From positions 1-64,000 of the forward strand of contig NZ_LZMC01000073.1 in the NCBI RefSeq assembly GCF_001668615.1: 64,000 bases of DNA, given 5' to 3'. The stretch is from Mycobacterium sp. 1274761.0. Lineage in GTDB: Bacteria; Actinomycetota; Actinomycetes; Mycobacteriales; Mycobacteriaceae. Both the position numbers and the translations under genes were made by a program. This document shows positions 8,088-17,388 of the stretch, piece by piece. Under the pieces are notes generated by a model that ran no database searches, was not told the origin of the DNA, and worked only from the letters and a program-made list of their open reading frames with translations. Numbering within the stretch: the stretch's first letter is position 1; each line of letters begins with the position of its first letter.

Positions 8088-8230
8088 CCCAGGCCACAAG
8101 CTGTCGATGCGCTATTACAGCATGTCGGGCCGATTACGCTCGGGCGTTATCGCACAGAGGATCAGAATGAGGTTCCACTGATCTCACGCGCTGCTGCTTC
8201 CCGTCGTCTACACAGTGGAGAGGATGCCTG

Positions 8231-8941
8231 ATGACGACATGGCAGAAGCGGGTGGATTCCGCCGACTGGGACGCGGTCACCGCCGAGCTGGACGAGTTCG
8301 GCGGTGCGCTGCTCCCCCAGCTGGTCACCAAGGCCGAGGCGGCGACGTTGCGCTCCCTTTACACCGATGACCGACGTTTCCGCGCCACAATCGACATGAG
8401 CCGCTACCGGTTCGGCGAAGGCGAGTACCGCTATTTCGACCGGCCGTACCCCAAGCCGATCGACGAGCTTAAGCACGCGCTCTACCCGCGGCTGTTACCC
8501 ATCGCCAGGCAGTGGTGGGCCAACCTGGGCCGCGACGCGCCGTGGCCCGACGACCTCGACGACTGGCTCGCCATGTGCCACACCGCAGGGCAGACCAGGT
8601 CAACCGCCATCCTGCTGAAGTACGGACCCGGCGACTGGAACGCCCTGCACCGAGACCTCTACGGGGAGTTGGTCTTCCCGTTGCAGGTGGTGATCAACCT
8701 GTCCGAGCCCGGCATCGATCACACCGGCGGCGAATTTCTCTTGCTGGAGCAACGGGCGCGAGCGCAGTCACGCGGCACCGCCACGCTGCTCCCCCACTGT
8801 CACGGTTTCGTCTTCACCACCCGGGAGCGGCCGGTGGAGTCAGCTCGTGGATGGTCGGCTGCGCCTGTGCGCCACGGGGTTTCGGCAGTGCGCTCCGGCG
8901 AGCGCTTCACCCTTGGCCTCGTCTTCCACGACGCGTCATGA
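8231..8941 (+). CDS. 2-oxoglutarate/Fe(II)-dependent oxygenase family protein
   Basis: A 236-residue protein with a double-stranded beta-helix dioxygenase pattern: metal ligands His-x-Asp in NALHRDLYGE (about residue 140), a distal His in RHGVSAVRSGERFTLG, and the Arg in the same segment that would bind 2-oxoglutarate. It belongs to the uncharacterised prokaryotic 2OG-Fe(II) oxygenases; the substrate is unknown. The start at 8231 has GGAGAGG upstream. Its TGA overlaps the stop of the convergent methyltransferase gene (6-bp overlap). Confidence 0.82.
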   Translation: MTTWQKRVDSADWDAVTAELDEFGGALLPQLVTKAEAATLRSLYTDDRRFRATIDMSRYRFGEGEYRYFDRPYPKPIDELKHALYPRLLPIARQWWANLGRDAPWPDDLDDWLAMCHTAGQTRSTAILLKYGPGDWNALHRDLYGELVFPLQVVINLSEPGIDHTGGEFLLLEQRARAQSRGTATLLPHCHGFVFTTRERPVESARGWSAAPVRHGVSAVRSGERFTLGLVFHDAS

Positions 8942-9562
8942 GTGCTCGCGCCGCCGCACCAGGATGACGTTGTCCATCCAGGGCCATTGCTCACCGCCCG
9001 GACCGACAGCGTGCCGCTCAACGGAATCGGCCCGGATGCACTCGAATTCGTCACGGTCCAGGTTCAGCGCCGCGACCACCTCGTCGCTGCTGGGGAACTC
9101 GTGATGGTGGTCGAGCTTCGACGGCCACGGGGGTGCCGAACCGTGGTCGACGATCACCAGAAGTCCACCGGGCCGCAGCGCGGCGAGCGCGTTCGTCAGC
9201 GCCTTCTTCCTGTCGAGATACACCGTGGAATGCAGGAACTGGGCCGACACCAAGTCGAAGGTGCCGTCGGGAAAGTCGTCAGAGAGGTCCATCTGGACAA
9301 GCTCGATGCGGCCCTCAACTCCGCGCGAAATCGCCGCCTCCCTGGCCCGACCCAACGCGGTGTCGGAGATGTCGACCGCAACAACGCTCCAACCCCGCTC
9401 CGCGAGCCACACGGCGTCGCCGCCCTCCCCGCAGCCGAGGTCGAGCGCACGCCCGGGCGCCAGATCGCCCACCACATCGGCGAGTTGGACGTTGACGCGG
9501 CCGCTCCAGATCCGGTCGCGCGCTCCATAGTGCTCTTCCCAGTGCGCTTTCGTCTCGCTCAT
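8936..9562 (-). CDS. Class I SAM-dependent methyltransferase
   Basis: A 208-residue Rossmann-fold methyltransferase. Motif I is ALDLGCGEGGDA (about residues 40-51), followed by VVAVDIS, the acidic motif VQMDLSDDFPDGTFDLVSAQF and RPGGLLVIVDHG. The N-terminus HWEEHYGARDRIWSGRVN resembles tellurite/thiopurine-type methyltransferases. The substrate is unknown. The ATG at 9562 is preferred over a start 12 codons upstream. The divergent XRE-cupin regulator gene begins 47 bp away, and the short shared promoter region suggests that regulator may control this gene. Confidence 0.88.
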   Translation of the reverse strand: MSETKAHWEEHYGARDRIWSGRVNVQLADVVGDLAPGRALDLGCGEGGDAVWLAERGWSVVAVDISDTALGRAREAAISRGVEGRIELVQMDLSDDFPDGTFDLVSAQFLHSTVYLDRKKALTNALAALRPGGLLVIVDHGSAPPWPSKLDHHHEFPSSDEVVAALNLDRDEFECIRADSVERHAVGPGGEQWPWMDNVILVRRREHS

Positions 9563-9609
9563 GCAGCCCAGCTTGCCGCGCCGCCGCTGATCTGCCAATC
9601 TGATTTGCT

Positions 9610-10191
9610 ATGCAGGCAAACCAGGCGGCTGAGGACGACGTCGACCTGCGGGTTCGCCGAAGGCTCCGCGAGCTGCGGGTGGGCCGCGGCCTGACCCTGG
9701 AAGACGTGGCCCGCAGCGCCGGCATCGATGTCTCCACGCTCAGCAGGCTCGAGTCGGGCAAGCGTCGACTTGCCCTCGACCATCTGCCCCGCCTCGCCGA
9801 AGCGCTGGCCGTGAGCACAGACGAACTGCTGCGCGCGCCCGAGCCAGCCGACCCGCGGGTGCGGGGCAGCTCGCACACCCATGACGACATCACCTACTGG
9901 CCGCTCACCCGGCATGCGGCGGCTGGCGGGCTGCAGGCGTACAAGGTCCGGATCGCCGCCAAGCGCCGAAAACCACCGCCAGACTTACCTGTTCACGAGG
10001 GACAGGACTGGACATATGTGCTGTCTGGGAGGATGCGTCTCATCCTCGGCGAGCGCGATTTCGTCATCGAGGCCGGCGAAGCCGTCGAATTCAGCACGTG
10101 GACGCCGCACTGGTTCGGCGCGGTGGACGGTCCGGTCGAGGCCATCGTGATCTTCGGCGTGCACGGCGAACGCCTGCACCTGCACGAATGA
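9610..10191 (+). CDS. XRE-family regulator with C-terminal cupin domain
   Basis: The 193-residue protein has an XRE helix-turn-helix at about residues 13-68 (LRELRVGRGLTLEDVARSAG, STLSRLESGKRR). A cupin sensor domain follows at about residues 90-190 (HEGQDWTYVLSGRMRLILGE, EAVEFSTWTPHWFGA). Such regulators bind a small metabolite through the cupin and control nearby genes. It is transcribed away from the SAM methyltransferase gene, which is a natural candidate target. The stop codon is directly followed by the convergent RNase H gene end at 10192. Confidence 0.92.
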   Translation: MQANQAAEDDVDLRVRRRLRELRVGRGLTLEDVARSAGIDVSTLSRLESGKRRLALDHLPRLAEALAVSTDELLRAPEPADPRVRGSSHTHDDITYWPLTRHAAAGGLQAYKVRIAAKRRKPPPDLPVHEGQDWTYVLSGRMRLILGERDFVIEAGEAVEFSTWTPHWFGAVDGPVEAIVIFGVHGERLHLHE

Positions 10192-11259
10192 TCACAGATA
10201 CGACGTGTCGTTTACCAGTCGCACGGATGACGCTCCGTCGGGGTAGAACTCGGCAATCGACAGCGACGCAAGGTCGAGGTGCAGCCGGTAGAGAATACCG
10301 GGCCCGGCATCCAACGCCAGCCGAAGCAACGTCTTGATCGGCGTCACGTGCGACACCACGAGCACCGTCTCACCCGAATATTCGGCGATGATCCGACCAC
10401 GCACCCGCTGCACTCGTTCTGCCACGCTGTCGAAGCTCTCACCGCCGGGCGGACGGATGCTGGTGTCCCCCAGCCAACGTCGGTGCAGCTGCGGGTCGCG
10501 TTCCGCCGCCTCCATGAACGTCAGACCTTCCCACTCGCCGAAGTCCGTCTCGATCAGATCGTCGTCGACGGTGACGTCGAGGCTCAGCGCCTTGGCGGCC
10601 CGGGCAGCTGTGTCGTATGCCCGCTGCAACGGTGAGGTGATGACTGCAGCGACTCCCCCGCGCTGCCCGAGATAGTGCGCGGCGGCGTCGGCCTGCTGCT
10701 GGCCGAGGTCGGTCAGCGCTGGGTTACCACGGCCGGAATACCGCCGCTGAATGGACAATTCGGTCTGCCCGTGCCGCAACAGGAGGAACCGAGTCGGCAC
10801 ACCGCGGGCGCCGGTCCAACCGACCGGTGCGGGCGGCGCCGGCTGCGGCTCCAACTGGGCGGCCGCATCCATCGCCTCGTTGGCCAGCCGGTCGGCGTGC
10901 GAGTTCTGATCCCGCGGAATCCACGTGTACGTGACGTGTTGAAACGCCGACGCGGCCGACATCGCCTGTGCCATGAGCGTCTTCAGCTCGGCGTTCTTTA
11001 CCTGCCACCGGCCCGACATCTGCTCGACGACCAGCTTGGAATCCATCCGCACGTCTACTTCGGTGGCCCCGACCTTTGCGGCTTCCTCGAGGCCGGCGAT
11101 CAGGCCACGGTATTCGGCGACGTTGTTGGTGGCATGGCCGATCGCCTGCTTGCTCTCGGCGAGCACCGTTCCCCGATCGGCTGTCCACACCACCGACCCG
11201 TAGCCCGCTGGCCCGGGGTTACCGCGAGAGCCGCCGTCGGCCTCGACGATGACCCTCAC
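10192..11259 (-). CDS. Bifunctional RNase HI / acid (alpha-ribazole) phosphatase
   Basis: A 355-residue fusion. Residues 1-140 are RNase HI, with carboxylates in EADGGSRGNPG, NVAEYRGL, RMDSKLVVEQMSG and SHADRLANEA. Residues 155-355 are a histidine phosphatase of the CobC type, with the RHG motif in LLLRHGQTELS and the second His in VVSHVTPIK. The first half removes RNA from RNA-DNA hybrids; the second can dephosphorylate alpha-ribazole phosphate in cobalamin synthesis. The architecture matches M. tuberculosis Rv2228c. The GTG start at 11259 overlaps the stop of the zinc-ribbon gene (GTGA), so this is the last gene of a three-gene operon. Confidence 0.95.
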   Translation of the reverse strand: MRVIVEADGGSRGNPGPAGYGSVVWTADRGTVLAESKQAIGHATNNVAEYRGLIAGLEEAAKVGATEVDVRMDSKLVVEQMSGRWQVKNAELKTLMAQAMSAASAFQHVTYTWIPRDQNSHADRLANEAMDAAAQLEPQPAPPAPVGWTGARGVPTRFLLLRHGQTELSIQRRYSGRGNPALTDLGQQQADAAAHYLGQRGGVAAVITSPLQRAYDTAARAAKALSLDVTVDDDLIETDFGEWEGLTFMEAAERDPQLHRRWLGDTSIRPPGGESFDSVAERVQRVRGRIIAEYSGETVLVVSHVTPIKTLLRLALDAGPGILYRLHLDLASLSIAEFYPDGASSVRLVNDTSYL

Positions 11260-11993
11260 GGGCTACCATCCTTGACCCGCAAGAGGATTGCGCCGCATTC
11301 CGGACAGCGCAGCACCTCGTCGTCCGCGGCGGCGGTGATTCTGGCGATCTCCCCGCGATCGATCTCGATGCGGCACGCGCCACACCGGCGGCCCTGCAAC
11401 CGGCCCGCGCCGGCACCACCGCGCGCCCGCTGACGCTCGTAAAGCGACACCAGATCGGCGTCCAGCGCTGCGGTCAGTTCGTCACGGCGCGAAAGGTTTT
11501 GGTGCCGGCTCTGCTCGACGGCCGCCAGCGCTTCGTCACGGGCCCGCTGCGCTTCGGCCAGCTCGCCTTCAAGCGCATCGATGGCGGTCAATTCGTCGGT
11601 CTGCTGGCGCTGCAAGTCTTCGCGACGCTCCATGACGTCGAGCAGCGAGTCCTCGAGGCTCGCCTGTCGACGTTCCAACGTCTCGAGCTCATGCTGAAGG
11701 TCTGCCAGCTGCTTGGCGTTGATGGCACCTGCCTCGAGCAGCTTGCGGTCCCGGTCCTCCCGCCCGCGCACCGCCTCGATCTCGGACTCGAATTTCGCGA
11801 TCTGGGCATCGAGGTCCTCAAGCGCCAGACGCAACGCCGCGAGCCGGTCGTTGGCCTCGCGGTGGTCGGCCTGCGCCTTCTCGAAGCGCTCCTGCTCGGG
11901 CAGATGGCGAGAGCGATGTTCGATCCGACTCAGCTCGGCGTCGAGGTCGGCGAGTTCGAGCAGCGAACGTTGTTGGATGACTTCAGCTTTCAT
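11256..11993 (-). CDS. Coiled-coil protein with C-terminal zinc ribbon
   Basis: A 245-residue protein. About residues 5-175 form a long Glu/Leu/Arg-rich coiled coil ([20 protein letters not shown] onward). The C-terminus holds two CxxC knuckles, CGACRIEI and CPECG, forming a zinc ribbon. It corresponds to Rv2229c and the CT398-like family; the biochemical role is not established, but nucleic-acid or protein bridging is plausible. The ATG at 11993 overlaps the TGA of the NIF3 gene by four bases, and its own stop overlaps the RNase H start, so translation of all three is probably coupled. Confidence 0.9.
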   Translation of the reverse strand: MKAEVIQQRSLLELADLDAELSRIEHRSRHLPEQERFEKAQADHREANDRLAALRLALEDLDAQIAKFESEIEAVRGREDRDRKLLEAGAINAKQLADLQHELETLERRQASLEDSLLDVMERREDLQRQQTDELTAIDALEGELAEAQRARDEALAAVEQSRHQNLSRRDELTAALDADLVSLYERQRARGGAGAGRLQGRRCGACRIEIDRGEIARITAAADDEVLRCPECGAILLRVKDGSP

Positions 11994-13117
11994 GAACCAT
12001 TTCTCTCGATGTTCCACGGATCGGTGCGGACGGCAGATACCCGCACCGGCAGCGAATCCCCGAAGTGATCACGGAGCACGCCGGCCGCCTGATGGCACCA
12101 GGGGTATTCGCTCGCCCAGTGTGCGACGTCGATCAGCGCAACGTCGGAGCGTCTGCGGTGTTCGTCGGCCGGGTGGTGACGCAGGTCTGCCGTGACATAG
12201 GCGTTGACGCCGGCACCCGCGACGACGTCCAGCAGTGAATCTCCGGCGCCACCGCAGACCGCCACCCGCGAAATCTGGGCGTCGTCCTCACCAGACGCGC
12301 GTATCCCCCACGAGGTGGCGGGCAGCGCGTCGTGTACGCGCGAGACGAAGCCGGCCAATGTCTGCGGCTCCGAAAGGGTTCCGATACGGCCCAGCCCGAC
12401 GTCGGCGGGCACCGGCGCCATCGCGAGTATGTCGAACGCGGGCTCCTCGTAGGGGTGCGCATGGCGCAGCGCCGCGAGGACGTGGCCGCGCAACCGGGCA
12501 GGCGCGATCATCTCGATCCGGTCCTCTGCCACCCGTTCAACCGACCCGACTCTGCCGATCGCCGGTGACGCGCCTTCCTGAGGCAGGAACTGCCCGGTTC
12601 CACCGACACTCCAGCTGCAGTGTGAGTAGTCGCCGATGTGCCCGGCGCCGGCGCCGAACATCGCCTCACGGACCACGTCGGCGTTCTCGGTGGGGACGTA
12701 GACGACCCACTTGTCGTTGTCGGGGCCGCCGGGCGCGGGAGCGAGTACCTCCTGCACCGTCACGCCCAGCGCGTCGGCGAGGGCATCGGAGACGCCGGGC
12801 GCGGCGGAGTCGGCATTGGTGTGAGCGGTGAACAACGCCCGTCCACCGCGGATCATCCGGTGCAGCAGGGCGCCCTTGGGGGTGCTCGCGGCCACGGTGT
12901 CGACACCGCGCAGCAGCAGCGGGTGATGTGCCAGCAGCAGACCGCGCTCCGGCACCTCGTCGACGACGGCTGCGGTGGCGTCAACCGCGACCGTCACCGA
13001 CTCGACGACGTCGCCGGGATCACCGCAGACCAGACCGACCGAGTCCCAGTCCTGCGCCAGTGCGGGTGGGTAGGCGGCGTCGAGAACGTCGATGATGTCG
13101 GACAAGCGCGTGCTCAT
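11990..13117 (-). CDS. NIF3 family protein (DUF34/YbgI type)
   Basis: A 375-residue NIF3-like protein. The metal site is seen in [19 protein letters not shown] and the C-terminal [14 protein letters not shown] central insert (about residues 125-230, with [15 protein letters not shown] and [10 protein letters not shown]) is the PII-like domain found in longer family members. Homologues are often annotated as GTP cyclohydrolase 1 type 2, but the physiological reaction is unsettled. It corresponds to Rv2230c and is the first gene of the operon with the zinc-ribbon protein and RNase H-CobC. Its start faces ptkA across 69 bp. In M. tuberculosis an aminotransferase gene (cobC) lies in that interval; none is present here. 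Confidence 0.92.
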   Translation of the reverse strand: MSTRLSDIIDVLDAAYPPALAQDWDSVGLVCGDPGDVVESVTVAVDATAAVVDEVPERGLLLAHHPLLLRGVDTVAASTPKGALLHRMIRGGRALFTAHTNADSAAPGVSDALADALGVTVQEVLAPAPGGPDNDKWVVYVPTENADVVREAMFGAGAGHIGDYSHCSWSVGGTGQFLPQEGASPAIGRVGSVERVAEDRIEMIAPARLRGHVLAALRHAHPYEEPAFDILAMAPVPADVGLGRIGTLSEPQTLAGFVSRVHDALPATSWGIRASGEDDAQISRVAVCGGAGDSLLDVVAGAGVNAYVTADLRHHPADEHRRRSDVALIDVAHWASEYPWCHQAAGVLRDHFGDSLPVRVSAVRTDPWNIERNGS

Positions 13118-13186
13118 GGGAGCACGGTCACCTGTGTTGGACTTGCCACATCACGACCTTAGTGGGCCGTCGGAGACAATGGACGC

Positions 13187-13888
13187 GTGACGACCCTGGA
13201 TGACACGGCGGCGGCGAACAGCGCACGCGAGGAGCAAAAAGAGCTGCGCCCGCAGCTGGTGATCTTCGATCTTGACGGCACCCTCACCGACTCGGCGGAG
13301 GGCATCGTGTCCAGCTTTCGTCACGCCCTCGGCGAAGTCGGCGCCGAGGTGCCCCACGGCGACCTGGCCAGCCGCATCGTCGGCCCGCCGATGCACCACA
13401 CCCTGCGCGCCATGGGGCTCGACGAGGCCGACACGGCGATCGCCGCCTACCGCGCCGACTACACGACGCGCGGGTGGGCGATGAACAGCCTGTTCGATGG
13501 CATTCCGCAGCTCCTCGATGACCTGCGCGAGGCGGGGGTGCGGCTGGCCGTGGCGACGTCGAAGGCCGAGCCGACGGCCCGCAGAATTCTCGAGCACTTC
13601 GGCCTCGACGCATATTTCGAGGTCATCGCGGGCGCCAGCGTCGACGGTGTCCGCGCCACCAAGGCCGATGTGATGGCGCACGCGCTGGCTCAGCTCGACT
13701 CGCTGCCAGAGCGGGTCGTAATGGTCGGCGATCGTGCCCACGACGTCGAGGGCGCGGCCGCGCACGGCATCGCGACGGTCGTGGTCGAGTGGGGCTACGG
13801 GCGCGCCGACTTCGACGGCCCTGCCGCGGTCACGCCCGCGGCACGGGTGGCGACGGTCGAGGACCTTCGCGAGGTGCTGGGTGTCTGA
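13187..13888 (+). CDS. ptkA: HAD-superfamily phosphatase-like protein (PtkA)
   Basis: A 233-residue HAD hydrolase fold: motif I IFDLDGTLTDS, motif II VATSKAEP, motif III Lys in ATKADVM, motif IV VMVGDRAHDVEGA. In M. tuberculosis the orthologue at this position (Rv2232) is reported as a protein tyrosine kinase acting on PtpA; by sequence alone a phosphatase would be predicted. The GTG start at 13187 gives an unstructured N-terminal tail. That tail contains a 16-bp stretch (13221-13236) shared with the junction repeats upstream of the lipid kinase. ptpA starts 8 bp before its stop, so the two are translationally linked. Confidence 0.88.
   Translation: MTTLDDTAAANSAREEQKELRPQLVIFDLDGTLTDSAEGIVSSFRHALGEVGAEVPHGDLASRIVGPPMHHTLRAMGLDEADTAIAAYRADYTTRGWAMNSLFDGIPQLLDDLREAGVRLAVATSKAEPTARRILEHFGLDAYFEVIAGASVDGVRATKADVMAHALAQLDSLPERVVMVGDRAHDVEGAAAHGIATVVVEWGYGRADFDGPAAVTPAARVATVEDLREVLGV
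13221..13236 (+). repeat. Partial copy of junction repeat inside ptkA
   Basis: The 16 bases gcgcacgcgaggagca are identical to the core of the 26-bp repeat at 34346-34449. The preceding bases (aaca) also match if two bases are deleted. Here the element codes for residues near SAREEQ of the PtkA N-terminal tail. A match this short could be chance in high-GC DNA. Confidence 0.4.
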
Positions 13889-14375
13889 GCCTCTGCACGT
13901 CACATTCATCTGCTCGGGCAACATCTGCCGGTCCCCGATGGCGGAGAAGATGTTCGCCCACCAGATCCGCGAGCGCGGCCTGGCCGACGCGGTCCGAGTG
14001 ACCAGCGCTGGCACCGGAGACTGGCACGCCGGCGAGGGCGCCGACAACCGGGCCAACCGCGTGCTGCGTGCCCACGGCTACCCCACCGAGCATCGGGCCC
14101 GGCGGATCAACGAGGACCACCTGTCGGCCGACCTGCTGGTCGCGCTCGGCCGAAACCATGAGCGGATCCTGCGCGACATGGGCATACCACCTACCCGACT
14201 GCGAATGCTGCGTTCGTTCGACCCGAAGTCGGGTGCCCACCCGCTCGACGTCGACGATCCCTACTACGGCACCCAGGAGGACTTCGAGGACGTCTTCGGT
14301 GTGATCGAGGCGGCGCTGCCCGGTTTGCACCAATGGGTGGACGAACAGCTCGTCGAGCGTGGGATCGCCAGCTGA
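13881..14375 (+). CDS. ptpA: Low-molecular-weight protein tyrosine phosphatase
   Basis: A 164-residue LMW-PTP. The P-loop CX5R is FICSGNICRS at residues 9-18 (nucleophile Cys11, Arg17), and the general acid Asp is in DVDDPYYG near residue 126. The M. tuberculosis orthologue Rv2234 is secreted into macrophages and blocks phagosome maturation; in an environmental species it presumably acts on bacterial substrates. The GTG at 13881 overlaps ptkA by 8 bp, and its TGA overlaps the ATG of the SURF1 gene, giving a tight ptkA-ptpA-SURF1 operon. Confidence 0.95.
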   Translation: MSEPLHVTFICSGNICRSPMAEKMFAHQIRERGLADAVRVTSAGTGDWHAGEGADNRANRVLRAHGYPTEHRARRINEDHLSADLLVALGRNHERILRDMGIPPTRLRMLRSFDPKSGAHPLDVDDPYYGTQEDFEDVFGVIEAALPGLHQWVDEQLVERGIAS

Positions 14376-15187
14376 TGAAGCGGTGGTCGTTCCTGCTTCG
14401 GCCGGGCTGGCTCGCATTGTTCGTCGTCGTGGTTGCGTTCGCCTACCTGTGCTTCACCGTCCTCGCCCCGTGGCAGCTCGGTAAGAACACCAGGACATCA
14501 CGCGAGAACGCGCAGATATCGCGGTCATTGACTGCGGAGCCTGTGCCGCTGACAAGTGTTCTGCCGCACCAGGATTCGTCGGCATCCGACCAGCAGTGGC
14601 AACGAGTGACGGCGACCGGGCATTACCTGCCCGACCGGCAAGTCCTGGCGCGGCTGCGGGTGATCGAGGGAGATCCCGCGTTCGAGGTGCTGGTGCCGTT
14701 CGTCATTGATGACGGGCCGACGGTTCTGGTCGACCGCGGCTACGTGAAACCCGAAGAGGGCTCGAAGGTTCCGGCCATTGCGCCGGCGCCCGAAGGAAGG
14801 GTGACGATCATCGCGCGGCTGCGCGATTCCGAGACGGCGCCGCCAGACAAGGCGCCGTTCCGCCAGGACGGCGTGCAGCAGGTGTACGCGATCGACACCG
14901 TCCAGGTCTCCGGGCTTCTCGGCGTTCCGTTGGCCGGGTCCTACCTGCAGTTGGTCGACAATCAGCCGGGCGGGCTCGGCGTGGTTCCGCTGCCACACCT
15001 CGACGCCGGGCCGTTCTTGTCCTACGGCATTCAGTGGATCGCGTTCGGCATCATCGCCCCGATCGGGCTGGGCTACTTCATCGTTTCGGAAATCAAGGCG
15101 CGACGCCGGGAAGCGGCCGTTCGGCCTGCAACCGGTCCGCTGACCACCGAAGAGAAACTCGCCGACCGCTACGGCAAGCGCCGCTGA
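14375..15187 (+). CDS. SURF1 family cytochrome oxidase assembly protein
   Basis: A 270-residue protein with one transmembrane helix near the N-terminus (GWLALFVVVVAFAYLCFTVL) and one near residue 215-235 (YGIQWIAFGIIAPIGLGYFI). Between them lies an extracytoplasmic SURF1 domain (WQRVTATGHYLPDRQ, VLVDRGYV). SURF1 proteins help assemble the haem-copper oxidase. It corresponds to Rv2235. The ATG at 14375 shares bases with the ptpA stop. The last 95 bp overlap the convergent cobD gene, so one C-terminus may be longer than in relatives. Confidence 0.9.
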   Translation: MKRWSFLLRPGWLALFVVVVAFAYLCFTVLAPWQLGKNTRTSRENAQISRSLTAEPVPLTSVLPHQDSSASDQQWQRVTATGHYLPDRQVLARLRVIEGDPAFEVLVPFVIDDGPTVLVDRGYVKPEEGSKVPAIAPAPEGRVTIIARLRDSETAPPDKAPFRQDGVQQVYAIDTVQVSGLLGVPLAGSYLQLVDNQPGGLGVVPLPHLDAGPFLSYGIQWIAFGIIAPIGLGYFIVSEIKARRREAAVRPATGPLTTEEKLADRYGKRR

Positions 15188-16118
15188 CCACCACCGTCGC
15201 CGCCACCGCACCCACCAACTGAACAGCCCGCGAAAGCCGCACGGCCCGAATCAGATCCACCACCTGGGGCGCGGGGCCGTCACCGAGGGCGGGCCGGATC
15301 TCCAGCTGGTGCGCGTACTGTGTCGGGCCGCCGAGTCGAACGCCAAGAGCACCCGCGAACGACGCCTCGGCCACGCCGGCATTCGGGCTCGGATGCCTCG
15401 CTGCGTCGCGCCGCCACGCCCGCACCGCCCGCCACGGCGAGCCCCCGACGACGGGTGCGCACACCACCACCAGCGCACCGGTTACGCGGGCGGCGACGAA
15501 GTTGAGCAGATCGTCCAATCGCGCTGCGGCCCAACCGAATCGCAGATACCGCGGTGACCGATGGCCGATCATCGCGTCGAGCGTGTTGGCCCCGCGGTAG
15601 ACCAACACCCCGGGCACCCCGCCAACGGCGACCCACACAAGGGGCGCCACCTGCGCGTCAGAGGTGTTCTCGGCGACGGACTCCAGGGCCGCGCGGCTGA
15701 GCCCATCAACGTCGAGCACGGAAGGATCGCGGCCACACAACGACGGCAGCAGAGCGCGCGCCGCAACGACGTCGGGGCGCGCCAGCAGACCGGCGATCTG
15801 CGCGCCGGTGCGGGCCAGCGAGGTACCGCCGAGCGACACGAACGTCGCCGCGGCCGTCAGTGCGGCCGTCCACACGGGCCCTCGGCGGGCTGCCGCCCGG
15901 TCAGCCGCGACCCCCACCGTCGCCAGCACACTGAGCAGCGCGCCGGTATGCAGTGCGCCCGCCAGCCGGTCATCGGCATAGGTGAACCGTTCGAGGCGGG
16001 CGGCGGTCGCGCCGAACAACGCCACGGGGTGTGCACGCCGAGGGTCGCCGAACGTCAGGTCGGCCAGGTATCCGACCGCGATACCGGCCGCGCGCCCCAG
16101 ACACATCCGCGCAAACAC
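15093..16118 (-). CDS. cobD: Adenosylcobinamide-phosphate synthase (CbiB/CobD)
   Basis: A 341-residue integral membrane protein of the CobD/CbiB family: [21 protein letters not shown] at the N-terminus, then [37 protein letters not shown] and [23 protein letters not shown] further along. These are strongly conserved in the enzyme that links aminopropanol phosphate to adenosylcobyric acid in cobalamin synthesis. GTG at 16118 is used; an ATG four codons in is possible. It corresponds to Rv2236c. The gene is divergent from the MpaB-type gene (35 bp apart) and overlaps SURF1 tail-to-tail. Confidence 0.93.
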   Translation of the reverse strand: MFARMCLGRAAGIAVGYLADLTFGDPRRAHPVALFGATAARLERFTYADDRLAGALHTGALLSVLATVGVAADRAAARRGPVWTAALTAAATFVSLGGTSLARTGAQIAGLLARPDVVAARALLPSLCGRDPSVLDVDGLSRAALESVAENTSDAQVAPLVWVAVGGVPGVLVYRGANTLDAMIGHRSPRYLRFGWAAARLDDLLNFVAARVTGALVVVCAPVVGGSPWRAVRAWRRDAARHPSPNAGVAEASFAGALGVRLGGPTQYAHQLEIRPALGDGPAPQVVDLIRAVRLSRAVQLVGAVAATVVVSGACRSGRRVSLRWSADRLQAERPLPGVAP

Positions 16119-16153
16119 GCTGCGAGCGTCTCACAAGGTGGTGTACTCGAATC

Positions 16154-16981
16154 ATGAGGCTGGGGCCCCCGCAGCGGCCGACCCGTGTGGTCGATCTGAT
16201 CAACCCTGCGGCGCTACTGGCGCCCGCCGCCAACGTGATCATGCAGTTGTCGTTGCCGGGAGTCGGATACGGCGTGTTGGAGAGCCCGGTGGACAGCGGC
16301 AACGTCTACCTGCACCCCTTCAAGCGGGCCCGCACCACCGGCACTTATCTCGCCGCGGCGACGCTCGGCACGGACGCCGACCGCGCCCTGATCCGGGCTG
16401 CGGTGGACAAGGTGCACGCTCAAGTGCGGTCGAGGAAGTCAAGTCCGCTGTCTTACAACGCATTAGACCCGCGGCTGCAGCTGTGGGTGGCGGCGTGTCT
16501 GTACCGGTACTACATCGATCAGCACGAATTCCTCTACGGCCCACTCGGCGACGAGGCGGCTGACGCGATCTATCAGGACGCCAGGAAGCTGGGCACCACG
16601 CTGCAGGTCCGCGACGACATGTGGCCACCCGACCGCGTCGCGTTCGACGAGTTCTGGAAGCGCACGCTGGACGAGTTGGCCATCGATCCTCCGGTGCGCG
16701 AGCACCTGCACGGTGTGGCCGCGATGGTGTTTCTTCCTGCCCCGCTTCGCCTGCTGGCCGGCCGGTTCAATCTGTTCGCCACCAAAGGTTTTCTGCCGCC
16801 TGAGTTTCGCGCGCTCATGAAGATGTCGTGGTCTGCGGCGCAACAGCGGCAGTTCGACCGGCTACTGGTATTGCTTCGGGTCGTCGACCACGTCGTCCCG
16901 CGCGAGGTGTGGCTGCTCGGCTACCGGATGTATCTGTGGGACATGCGTGCTCGGGCACGCCGAGGAAAGCGGGTCGTATGA
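16154..16981 (+). CDS. Oxygenase MpaB family protein
   Basis: A 275-residue all-helical protein of the MpaB/latex-clearing-protein (DUF2236) type, with [21 protein letters not shown] near the start, then [20 protein letters not shown] and [15 protein letters not shown]. Family members bind haem and oxidise diverse substrates; the actual reaction here is unknown. It corresponds to Rv2237. The ATG at 16154 lies 35 bp from the divergent cobD start. Its TGA overlaps the ATG of the next VOC gene, so the two are co-translated. Confidence 0.87.
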   Translation: MRLGPPQRPTRVVDLINPAALLAPAANVIMQLSLPGVGYGVLESPVDSGNVYLHPFKRARTTGTYLAAATLGTDADRALIRAAVDKVHAQVRSRKSSPLSYNALDPRLQLWVAACLYRYYIDQHEFLYGPLGDEAADAIYQDARKLGTTLQVRDDMWPPDRVAFDEFWKRTLDELAIDPPVREHLHGVAAMVFLPAPLRLLAGRFNLFATKGFLPPEFRALMKMSWSAAQQRQFDRLLVLLRVVDHVVPREVWLLGYRMYLWDMRARARRGKRVV

Positions 16982-17370
16982 CGAGGGTCAACCATGTCGC
17001 GGTCACGGTGCGTGACGTCGATGCCAGCGCGCCCTGGTATCAGGCGCTGTTCGGCACCGACCCGGTGCTCGACGAGCACACCGACGCCGGCTTCCGGCAT
17101 GTGGTGTGGGCGTTTGACGACGGCACCCTGTTCGGCATTCACCAGCATGACCGCACGATCGAAGACGGACGCTTCTCCGAATTCCGCGCCGGGCTCGACC
17201 ATGTCGGCTTCGGCTGCGCCGACCGCGCGGAGCTCCAGACATGGCTCGACAAGCTCAACTCACTGGGGATCGAGCACGGCGGCATCGTCGACGCCCACTA
17301 CGGGTCTGGGCTGAGCTTCCGCGACCCCGACGGCATCGCGCTGGAGTTCTTTGCGCCGCCCGGCGGCTAG
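16978..17370 (+). CDS. VOC family protein (glyoxalase-like)
   Basis: A 130-residue single VOC unit: [23 protein letters not shown] at the N-terminus and [17 protein letters not shown] opening the second module, ending [17 protein letters not shown] with the typical metal-binding Glu. The reaction is unknown. The start ATG overlaps the stop of the MpaB-type gene (ATGA), so they form an operon, possibly extending to bluB 18 bp downstream. Confidence 0.88.
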   Translation: MTRVNHVAVTVRDVDASAPWYQALFGTDPVLDEHTDAGFRHVVWAFDDGTLFGIHQHDRTIEDGRFSEFRAGLDHVGFGCADRAELQTWLDKLNSLGIEHGGIVDAHYGSGLSFRDPDGIALEFFAPPGG

Positions 17371-17388
17371 CCACCTACCCTTGCCCGT

